Assembly (NCBI GenBank): GCA_900538355.1
Contig: UPXS01000014.1
Coordinates: 1 to 51,088 of the forward strand
Origin: an uncultured Veillonella sp.
GTDB lineage: Bacteria; Bacillota; Negativicutes; Veillonellales; Veillonellaceae
Direction of reading: 5' to 3'
DNA: 51,088 bases
Both the position numbers and the translations under genes were made by a program. Under the pieces are notes generated by a model that saw nothing but the letters and a program-made list of their open reading frames with translations, had not been told where the DNA came from and ran no database searches. Of the stretch, positions 24,401 to 31,064 are shown one piece after another (the first letter of the stretch is position 1; each line of letters opens with the position of its first letter).

Positions 24401-25254
24401 AACGCATCCCCCTCTTCAGGACTGTTTGTAAACTTAATAAATTTAATGCTATTTGTATCATCTACGATGCTGCCGTTAACGATACTTTTACCAGTCTTAG
24501 TATCCCGTTTATCTAAGCCTACAAATACACCTTCAAAGATGACGCTTGGCGTATCTAAGGTGCCCATGATCTTAGAGGTAACACCTTCAATTTTGGGCCC
24601 TAAAATCATGCCTTCATCAGTAGGCGCATCCTTCGGCGCACGACGAGGATATTTACTATCCCCTTCACTACCTTTAGACGTAGATTTTGTCGCACTTTTA
24701 GGTGCAAAACCTTTGCTTGCTTTAGGTGTACTGCTTACAGTTGCGACAGTATCACTACCACTAGATGCGGCAGCCGTTTGATTAGAACGAGACACAACAA
24801 CTGGACTATTGTTGAAATAGCCTAACTCAACAGCCTCTACAAATGGAGCAAAATCATCTTCGTCAACATCATCATATTCATCTTGTTGATCATAACCTGC
24901 AAAGGACTTGCCTCTAGGGGCTTGATTTTTAGCCTCTTCAGCCTCACGTTGCGCCTCAGCAGCTTCAATCCATTCCCCAGCACCGCAGCCGCCACCATAA
25001 TAATAGGTATCTAAACCTTCCCCAGTTTCAGTATCTACCTTCCAGGCGAAGCAACAAGCTGTATCGGTATTAGTTGGAATATCGTCAAAAGAGATATTTT
25101 TTTCCTTATACCATGCAGACAATCTTTCACGCAAACTAAGTAATGTGGAAAAAGCCGAGTCCGCCGCTTGAATCGTCACATGTTGGCTATGACAGTTTAC
25201 ATAGAAGGATGATTTCTTATTCTGTTTTGGTACAACACGATAACGTACTTTCAT
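21463..25254 (-). CDS. polC: DNA polymerase III PolC-type alpha subunit, without the exonuclease domain
   Basis: The 1263-residue replicative polymerase reads: an unusual N-terminal segment (1-110), a low-complexity linker (110-215), an OB domain (about 235-320), PHP domain (ELHLHTKMS at 338, AITDHG at 370), zinc cysteines CPNC/CPEC (726-754), palm Asp780 and Asp782 in PDIDLNFSG, Asp905 in LDILGHDD, and the clamp-binding QMSLF at the C-terminus. In typical PolC a DEDD 3'-5' exonuclease is inserted within the PHP domain. Here the insert is absent: YLIDD (401-405) is joined to YHIILLAKN (428-436) by a Lys-rich linker, and no DxE exonuclease motif occurs elsewhere. Usual length is about 1430. 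It is the last gene after holA, with a 2-bp gap. Confidence 0.95.
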   Translation of the reverse strand: MKVRYRVVPKQNKKSSFYVNCHSQHVTIQAADSAFSTLLSLRERLSAWYKEKNISFDDIPTNTDTACCFAWKVDTETGEGLDTYYYGGGCGAGEWIEAAEAQREAEEAKNQAPRGKSFAGYDQQDEYDDVDEDDFAPFVEAVELGYFNNSPVVVSRSNQTAAASSGSDTVATVSSTPKASKGFAPKSATKSTSKGSEGDSKYPRRAPKDAPTDEGMILGPKIEGVTSKIMGTLDTPSVIFEGVFVGLDKRDTKTGKSIVNGSIVDDTNSIKFIKFTNSPEEGDALLKQLKGLQRVRVQGSVSYDDRFDKDYILSIRSIEAMETTSVERTENRPDSRVELHLHTKMSDKDALVSVKDLFKTVKKWGHPAVAITDHGVVQAFPEAQALGKELGVKVIYGVEGYLIDDETVTRDEEPVVDKKKKKEKDKRYHIILLAKNMVGLRNLYKMISISHLEHYKVRPRLPRSVIEEHREGIIIGSACEAGELMQSIVRGATKEELLEVASFYDYLEIQPHTNNMFLVRKGLMPDEQALIDMNKTVIELGEALNKPVCATCDVHYLTPEEKIYREIMLTACGYPDADEQPDLHLRTTDEMLASFPYLSEEKAYEVVVTNTRAINDSIEDIKPVPDGTYSPKIEGADEAFTEMCYRNAKAIYGDPLPRVVQERLDYELDCIISNGYGVLYYIAHKLVKKSLDDGYLVGSRGSVGSSFAATMSEITEVNPLPPHYVCPNCKYSEFFEKGEYAGGFDLPRKDCPECGHALQTNGHDIPFAIFLGFEGDKVPDIDLNFSGDYQAKAHKYTEELFGRDNVFKAGTIGTIADKTAFGYVKKYAEIRDIQARSGFFEHLAKGFTNVKNTTGQHPGGIMVCPRDMDVHHFTPIQHPANKKESGVLTTHFDYHSIEGRMTKLDILGHDDPTIIRMLEDLTGIDAKTIPFDDSKTLSLFSSTEGIGLTPEQLQGDQVASLAVPECGTKFVRGMLEDSRPQTFSDLVRISGFSHGTNVWLDNAQDLIKNGTCKLNEAISTRDDVMNFLIHRGMDRKHSFFVMENVRKGKGIEKRNKQGQATTEFEAEMRENNIPEWFIESCKKISYLFPRAHAVAYVMMAFRIAWFKVYHPLAFYAAYFSIRAKAFDLRIMTGDLKTQMTEFNRIKALDRAASPKDKDLMSALEVSMEMYQRGYRFVNVDIQYSEARRFSIKDGALLPPFLAIDSLGETVADAIVAEREERPFTSLKDLQRRCKVSNTIIDLMKELKCCGELPEDEQMSLFGA

Positions 25255-25256
25255 TT

Positions 25257-26234
25257 TTATCCCTTATACCCACAATAGGTAATACATAAATCTCTAAATC
25301 GCCAAATATCGCCCTTGCTGCTACGGCTATCCAAAATAATCTCATAGAGCCCTTTTAATAAAGCTCGTAACGCCTTAATTGAAATTCTAGGACTCGCCTC
25401 ATAAGCTAACTTAATTGGATACGGTTTAAATGACGAATCATGATCCTTACATAAGTTTTGAATAGCTTGAACAGACATTCCCGCTTGGCGACATTCGCTA
25501 ACCAGTAATTGTAAACGTAATTGCCCCTCAATATAGCTCATAGCACGGTCTAATTCTTTATAGCCGAACATAAAGGGAAATAGTTCAAGCAATGTATCAA
25601 TATCTCGTTTTAACAGAGCCTCTTTAAAGGTGAAAATGTTTTTAGCCCCATAATCGCTACCATTTTCTTCGAGGAACTCTTTTGTAATGACTTTATCACC
25701 CGTAATTTGTAGAAAATAACGGTCAAATTCGGTTCTCATAAATGAAACTGGTACATCTTGCCACAAATCGATGAGATGAGCTACATATTCCTGTGCATCA
25801 GGGGTCATTTTAAAACCATTAGACGTACAATACTGACGTATCCACATCACAAGATCTGCTCCTTCAAGGCGCTTACATTGATGATTTGGGATTTTATCTA
25901 GAATTTCTTTATTCTGCTTAATGCGTTTATCAATCATATCATGATAAATCAACAGGATAGGATTATCCCCATTATATTCCATAATGAGTTCATATAATGG
26001 AACCCAAGCATCGCTATTTTTCCCGCTTTTACGAATAATAGGTAAATTCACTAAACAAAATACCTTTTGATCACCAAAAAGAGAGTCTTCACATAGCTTT
26101 TCACTTATCTTCTGTGGCCCAGCTTCATCATCTAATACTGTTACTGGAAGGTCAGGATAGGCACTTAAGAATTTACGTTTTTCTTCTTCAATTAATTGTG
26201 GCTCATCGCCATAAATGAGTTGAATATGTGCCAT
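25257..26234 (-). CDS. holA: DNA polymerase III delta subunit (clamp loader)
   Basis: The 325-residue product has the delta-subunit start IQLIYGDEPQLIEEEK, with a degenerate nucleotide-binding fold (1-140), a middle helical domain (YVAHLIDLWQDV) and the C-terminal collar (residues about 210-325, with YELDRAMSYIEGQLRLQLLVSE). Delta opens the sliding clamp during loading and does not bind ATP itself. The start at 26234 is chosen because AAAGGAGG lies just before it; a frame 15 bp longer lacks a site. It lies between comEC and polC and is probably translated with both. Confidence 0.92.
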   Translation of the reverse strand: MAHIQLIYGDEPQLIEEEKRKFLSAYPDLPVTVLDDEAGPQKISEKLCEDSLFGDQKVFCLVNLPIIRKSGKNSDAWVPLYELIMEYNGDNPILLIYHDMIDKRIKQNKEILDKIPNHQCKRLEGADLVMWIRQYCTSNGFKMTPDAQEYVAHLIDLWQDVPVSFMRTEFDRYFLQITGDKVITKEFLEENGSDYGAKNIFTFKEALLKRDIDTLLELFPFMFGYKELDRAMSYIEGQLRLQLLVSECRQAGMSVQAIQNLCKDHDSSFKPYPIKLAYEASPRISIKALRALLKGLYEIILDSRSSKGDIWRFRDLCITYCGYKG

Positions 26235-26245
26235 AGTTCCTCCTT

Positions 26246-28471
26246 TCATAGATAGATATCTTTAATGTAACTGTACCCCATTATATACATGTGTTCTGAT
26301 GATGGATCCACATCGCGTAACGCACCATGAGGACTACTAAATAAAATAGTATTATCTGGTAATATGCGACCAATTTCGTTCATTATACTCGATCGACTCG
26401 TAATAAATAATGTATTAGTCTTATCATTTAATTTTAGATTTTTTTCTCCTCTTTGTCCATTATATACATCGATTTCTTTCATACTATTTTTATATATTGT
26501 TTTTGCAGATCCGTTACTATGAAAGTAACCTACTTTTACAACTTTTGGATTGACACCATATGCACGTATAGCTTGATTGATAAGCCTCTCATTAGGTGTT
26601 GTTTTAATATGGTCTGGCGCATCAATTAATACATATGCTCCTTCGTGATTTGGTTCAATGCAAAGTAATACATTACACTGCTTCATAGGAATATAGTGAA
26701 CCAATGCATCCTTATGATACTGTGTAACATAATATGAAGCCCCAAAGGTTATGACCATAAAAAACAAACACAACACTACATAAATAGTATACTGTTTTCC
26801 ATGTGTCAAAAAGTACGTAAATAAACCTAATAGGACAAAATACATATAAGCACAATAAGGATTCATCATGCCGAGCCAAAGTAAACTGCCACTACGACCT
26901 AACACATGATTTAAATATAAGGATATGCGTAATAGTGCATCTATCAATGACCATAGAAATGATATCGGCAATACATAGCTAATAACAGTACTTATAAAAA
27001 TTAAAACGATAGATAAATCTAATAAAGGTGCCACTATACAAGCTGCTAATAAACTAGCAATACTGATATAGTGAAAGTAATATAGCTGTAGCGGCAAGAT
27101 GAGTAACTGTGCTGACACACATAATACAAGGGGTGTTTTAATCCATTTAGGTACCCATTGAATACGTTCATATAATACCGTTCCCCATATGAGCAAGCCA
27201 TAGGTCGCACCAAAAGAGAGCTGAAAACTTACATCAAATATAGAAAAAGGATCATATGCTAGACATAGTATGGCACATATACATAACGCCTGCTTAGCTT
27301 GATATAATCGTCCTTTTACGTAAGCCATGCACATGAGTATGCTCATCATCGTTGCCCGTACAACAGGCGCATCGCCACCAACGACACCACAATACATACA
27401 AGCCACTAAAATTCCCATAATCAAACTGGTTCGTTTTCTTAATTTAATGAGGCGTCCCAGTCCATATACCAGTGCTAATAAGAGAGCAATATGTGAACCT
27501 GATATAGATAAAATATGGATAAGTCCTGTATAGGAAAAATCCTTCATTGTATCTTCCCCTAGCTCACTATAATGGCCGCCTAAAGCTAATGATTGTGCTA
27601 ATACATGTTGTGGACCCTCTAGATAATTAGAAATAGTTTTATCTATAGACTCACGTATTGAACCACAAATAAATAAAACTTTCCTATATAGTTTTTCAGA
27701 AAGGGGCTCTTTATAGTGAAATGCTTGTAAGTCTTTATGAGTAGCCACTCGGTATATACCATCATAGATACGACCTCGAGTATTGGAACTCATATAGCGT
27801 CCGCGAAGATTAATACGACCTTCCTCTTCGATAAGAAATAAGGACTTTGGTGTACCTTCTATAATTGCGTATTCTCCCAGTCGTATGGGATGTTTGGTAG
27901 TAGATGCCTTTGAATATACCTGTAACCTTCCCTGTGCATTAATATAGTCACTTTTGGCAGTATTTTTATAAGGATGTAAGCCATGAATTTCAATAGTATA
28001 TTTGTAATACTCCTGTCCGTTCAAATTTACTCTTTCAGGAGCAGTTACAACCGTACCAAGATATTCTCCTTCTTGCTGCAAATAATATGATGTATAGCTA
28101 TTAAAATGTATAATCCGTAAATCTGTTTGGTAATACGATAGTCCTATAAAAAGGGACACAAAAACTATTAACTTACCAAGTGAGCTCCACCAATTAAACG
28201 ATTGTAAGGCTTTAAAAATACTCACACCTATAATGGCTACCCCTATAGCAAAGATGTAGTACATTTGATTAAGTACAGGAAAATAATTTCCATACCCTAG
28301 TATTGTTCCTATAATGATAGATCCTAATATAACATGTGCCCATTGACTATGGGTCAACACCATTTGTGTAGAACTTAACATATTTGCATCTAGGACCACT
28401 CTATCATCATTACTGTTCCTATGGTTAAATTGTAATTTTGTCTTTAATCTTTTTAAATACGCCGTCACCAA
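26246..28471 (-). CDS. comEC: ComEC DNA-uptake channel, with degenerate C-terminal domain
   Basis: The 741-residue membrane protein would carry single-stranded DNA across the inner membrane in transformation. It has N-terminal membrane helices and an OB-like DUF4131 domain (about 60-220), then the Competence domain (about 290-540) with YTGLIHILSISGSHIALLL. The C-terminal 130 residues align with the lactamase-like domain (VLIDAPD where LIDTG is usual), but the metal-binding HxHxDH is replaced by YFHSNGS, so the domain should be inactive. The start is TTG (or the GTG beside it) within the last codons of comEA, giving a 47-bp overlap; a later start is possible. Confidence 0.9.
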   Translation of the reverse strand: MVTAYLKRLKTKLQFNHRNSNDDRVVLDANMLSSTQMVLTHSQWAHVILGSIIIGTILGYGNYFPVLNQMYYIFAIGVAIIGVSIFKALQSFNWWSSLGKLIVFVSLFIGLSYYQTDLRIIHFNSYTSYYLQQEGEYLGTVVTAPERVNLNGQEYYKYTIEIHGLHPYKNTAKSDYINAQGRLQVYSKASTTKHPIRLGEYAIIEGTPKSLFLIEEEGRINLRGRYMSSNTRGRIYDGIYRVATHKDLQAFHYKEPLSEKLYRKVLFICGSIRESIDKTISNYLEGPQHVLAQSLALGGHYSELGEDTMKDFSYTGLIHILSISGSHIALLLALVYGLGRLIKLRKRTSLIMGILVACMYCGVVGGDAPVVRATMMSILMCMAYVKGRLYQAKQALCICAILCLAYDPFSIFDVSFQLSFGATYGLLIWGTVLYERIQWVPKWIKTPLVLCVSAQLLILPLQLYYFHYISIASLLAACIVAPLLDLSIVLIFISTVISYVLPISFLWSLIDALLRISLYLNHVLGRSGSLLWLGMMNPYCAYMYFVLLGLFTYFLTHGKQYTIYVVLCLFFMVITFGASYYVTQYHKDALVHYIPMKQCNVLLCIEPNHEGAYVLIDAPDHIKTTPNERLINQAIRAYGVNPKVVKVGYFHSNGSAKTIYKNSMKEIDVYNGQRGEKNLKLNDKTNTLFITSRSSIMNEIGRILPDNTILFSSPHGALRDVDPSSEHMYIMGYSYIKDIYL

Positions 28472-28994
28472 TGCCCTTCACCCCCTTGAGGCCTTCAACA
28501 GATGTAAAGGGCCCTTTTTGTGAGCGATATTCCTCTATTCTTTTAGCCATAGCAGGACCTATCCCTGGTAGAGAATCTAATTCTTTTGCCGTTGCAGTAT
28601 TGATATTTATCTTATTACCACGCAATAACACTTCAGGATTACCGTGAAAGTTAAATACTACATGGATATGATCGCCTGCTACAACTGGCTTAGCCATATT
28701 GATAGACTCTACATCTGCATAGGGTAATAGTCCTCCTGCTAGCTTAACAATATCACCTACAGTGACTGAGCTTTCAAGCTCATATAAACCAGGTGATACT
28801 ACGGCACCTGTTATATAAGCGATAGGTTTATTAGGCTGTTGTTCTACGGTAGATATAGAAGAATTTCCATCTATAACTCCTTCAGCTAGGACAGAATCGC
28901 TTTCATCTGTTATAATAGGCCATAGGAAATAAATTCCTACTAAAACACATAGGATTAATATAATTATCATATAGGGCTTCAATTTACCTTTCAT
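28425..28994 (-). CDS. comEA: ComEA DNA-receptor protein
   Basis: The 189-residue protein has one membrane segment (residues 9-27), an SLBB-type domain (about 56-112: AYITGAVVSPGLYELE) and a C-terminal helix-hairpin-helix pair (KININTATAKELDSLPGIG, then LKGVKGIGDGVFKKIK). It binds double-stranded DNA outside the inner membrane and hands it to ComEC. The start at 28994 follows GGAGGTG; a frame 51 bp longer would run into the leader hairpin. It is the first gene of comEA-comEC-holA-polC. Confidence 0.93.
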   Translation of the reverse strand: MKGKLKPYMIIILILCVLVGIYFLWPIITDESDSVLAEGVIDGNSSISTVEQQPNKPIAYITGAVVSPGLYELESSVTVGDIVKLAGGLLPYADVESINMAKPVVAGDHIHVVFNFHGNPEVLLRGNKININTATAKELDSLPGIGPAMAKRIEEYRSQKGPFTSVEGLKGVKGIGDGVFKKIKDKITI

Positions 28995-29032
28995 AGTGCA
29001 CCTCCTACTGAAGGATTTCCCTATGAAAAATA

Positions 29033-29075
29033 AAACTCCTACCACTGACTCTATTAGTCACACTAGCAGGAGTTT
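29033..29075 (-). promoter_or_regulatory. Leader hairpin before comEA
   Basis: AAACTCCT (29033-29040) pairs with AGGAGTTT (29068-29075), and TGACT with AGTCA inside. On the minus strand the stem is followed by TTATTTTT, so it looks like an intrinsic terminator placed about 40 bp before comEA. No leftward gene lies upstream, so it may be an attenuator or a guard against antisense readthrough. Confidence 0.5.
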
Positions 29076-29105
29076 AACAATTGATGTCGAATAAAAGGAG
29101 AATTT

Positions 29106-30335
29106 ATGAATCAAGATATATTAAAAAAATATGCCCATACATTGCTAAAGTACGGCGTAAATTTACAACAGGATCAAACATTAGTTATTTCTGTTGATGT
29201 AGAAAATAAAGATTTTGCAGTAATCGTTACTGAAGAGGCATATGAACTGGGTGCTAAGGAGGTTGTTCTGAACTGGAGATGCTCCCCAATTGCCCGTCAA
29301 CGTTTATTGCATGCGAATGAATCTGTTTTAGAAAAGCCTGCTAACTGGATTCCTGAATTCTACAAGCAGTACATCGATGATAAGGCAGCATTTTTATCTT
29401 TGATCAGTGCTAATCCTAAAGCATTAGAAGGTATCCCAACAGACCGTATTTCTTTACAATCTCGCAATTTAAACAAAGCCTTATCCTTCTATCACACAGC
29501 TATCATGAACTCTTCTGTTACATGGTGTGTTGCATCTGTACCGACAGTTCTATGGGCAGATTTACTTGGCTATGAAGGTACGGACGAAGAAAAAATCGAC
29601 CAATTGTGGGCAACATTGTTAAAACTTTGTCGCATTGAAGGTATCGAACCTAGAGATACATATCGTCATCACATGGCAAGATTGCGTCGTCGCTGTGAAG
29701 CATTAAATAAATTAGACTTAAAGGCATTACGTTATACTTGTGAAAATGGTACTGACCTATTATTAGAATTACCAGAAGGTCATATTTGGTTAGGTGGTGA
29801 AGAATCCTCCAAAGATGGTACTATTTTCAACGCCAATATACCTACAGAAGAAGTTTTCTCTGCTCCACAATACAATGGCGTTAATGGTATTGTGTACAGT
29901 ACAAAGCCTTTGATTTACCACGGTAACACTATTTCTGATTTCTCCTTTACGTTTAAAGAAGGTAAAATTGTTGAATATACAGCCAAAGAAGGTTATGAAG
30001 TATTAAAAGAATTAGTGGAAACTGATGAAGGTTCCCACTACCTTGGCGAAGTCGCTTTAGTTGATCACTTTAGCCCAATTAGTCAATCTAACCAAATCTT
30101 CTACGAAACATTGTTTGATGAAAATGCGTCCTGCCATTTAGCAATTGGTGCCTCTTATCCAACATGCCTCAAAGATAGCGATGGTTTATCTGACGAAGAA
30201 TTAAAAGAACGTGGTTTAAATCATTCATTGACACATGTGGACTTTATGATTGGCCATGAACGTATGAACATCAAAGGCTATACTCGTGACGGTCAAGAAG
30301 TAGACATTATGATTGATGGTCGTTTACAAGTATAA
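29106..30335 (+). CDS. M29-family aminopeptidase
   Basis: The 409-residue protein matches the thermophilic aminopeptidase family M29 (AmpS, PepS). The N-terminal domain begins LLKYGVNLQQDQTLVI; the catalytic C-terminal half has FNANIPTEEVFSAP (about 259-272), GKIVEYTAKEGYEVLKE, the EVALVDHFSPIS strand (about 317-328), and THVDFMIG (about 378-385). The Glu, His and Asp residues in these blocks are the two-metal ligands. It releases N-terminal amino acids from peptides in the cytoplasm; the family prefers hydrophobic or Arg residues but this one is untested. AAAGGAG precedes the start. It is monocistronic, divergent from comEA. Confidence 0.9.
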   Translation: MNQDILKKYAHTLLKYGVNLQQDQTLVISVDVENKDFAVIVTEEAYELGAKEVVLNWRCSPIARQRLLHANESVLEKPANWIPEFYKQYIDDKAAFLSLISANPKALEGIPTDRISLQSRNLNKALSFYHTAIMNSSVTWCVASVPTVLWADLLGYEGTDEEKIDQLWATLLKLCRIEGIEPRDTYRHHMARLRRRCEALNKLDLKALRYTCENGTDLLLELPEGHIWLGGEESSKDGTIFNANIPTEEVFSAPQYNGVNGIVYSTKPLIYHGNTISDFSFTFKEGKIVEYTAKEGYEVLKELVETDEGSHYLGEVALVDHFSPISQSNQIFYETLFDENASCHLAIGASYPTCLKDSDGLSDEELKERGLNHSLTHVDFMIGHERMNIKGYTRDGQEVDIMIDGRLQV

Positions 30336-30453
30336 ACATAACTACAAAACATAACTACAAAACAATCATAAATTGGATGACAGCAAAGAACTGTATGTCT
30401 AGTCTAACGTCTCCAGTAGATATCAATTTATATTGGAAAACTACATATGAAAC

Positions 30454-30486
30454 AGACCCTATATACGATGTATATAGGGTCTTTTG
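30454..30486 (+). terminator. Terminator after M29 aminopeptidase
   Basis: AGACCCTATATA (30454-30465) pairs with TATATAGGGTCT (30471-30482), then TTTTG. Confidence 0.85.
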
Positions 30487-30508
30487 ATAATAGTAAAAAT
30501 TTATTCTA

Positions 30509-30988
30509 TTACAATGTGATATTTAAAGTACGGCCTGTCGGCTTATATTCAATAATCTCTACACCTGCAGTTTTTAACATCCGCTTCGATGCTTTAACCT
30601 CTTTCGTATCTTTATAAAGGTCATCGCGGTAGATAACGGCCTTAATACCACTTTGAATGATTGCCTTAGCACATTCATTACAAGGGAATAATGTAACATA
30701 AATCTTGGAACCCTCTAGAGAGCCACCGCGATAATTTAGAATAGCATTGAGTTCACTATGTACAGTATAGAAGTATTTATTATCGTCCGCTGTATCGCGT
30801 TCCCATGTGAAATCATCATCACTACAGTTTAAAGGCATGCCATTATAGCCAATGGATAAGATTTTATTATCATTGCTAACGATACACGCACCAACTTGTG
30901 TATTAGGATCTTTTGAGCGTTGTGCTGCTAAGATGGCAACGCCCATGAAGTATTCATCCCAGGAAATATAATCGCTACGTTTTGCCAT
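30509..30988 (-). CDS. dCMP deaminase-family protein
   Basis: The 159-residue protein is a zinc deaminase of the deoxycytidylate type: QRSKDPNTQVGACIV, then HSELNAIL with the ligand His and catalytic Glu (about 75-82), and PCNECAKAI with two cysteine ligands (about 101-109). It should convert dCMP to dUMP for dTTP synthesis, or deaminate a related nucleotide. In Bacillus the relative ComEB lies within the com operon; here it lies 2 kb away. The leuS terminator is only 18 bp before the start, so its own promoter must lie within or upstream of that stem. Confidence 0.88.
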   Translation of the reverse strand: MAKRSDYISWDEYFMGVAILAAQRSKDPNTQVGACIVSNDNKILSIGYNGMPLNCSDDDFTWERDTADDNKYFYTVHSELNAILNYRGGSLEGSKIYVTLFPCNECAKAIIQSGIKAVIYRDDLYKDTKEVKASKRMLKTAGVEIIEYKPTGRTLNITL

Positions 30989-31006
30989 AATTACCTCACT
31001 ATAAAA

Positions 31007-31040
31007 TAAGCCCCCTTCTACCTATGTAGTTGGGGGCTTA
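31007..31040 (-). terminator. Terminator after leuS
   Basis: TAAGCCCCC (31007-31015) pairs with GGGGGCTTA (31032-31040); a T-rich tail follows on the minus strand. Confidence 0.85.
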
Positions 31041-31064
31041 CTGTATTAAACGAATAGAATATCG

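Noticed and set aside
24446..24781. Open 111-codon frame antisense to polC
   Set aside because: It mirrors the low-complexity linker of polC, has no ribosome binding site, and codon bias on the other strand explains it.
21463..25254. Loss of PolC exonuclease through frameshift
   Set aside because: The frame is continuous and the flanking PHP halves are joined cleanly by a charged linker, so it is a domain absence, not a broken gene.
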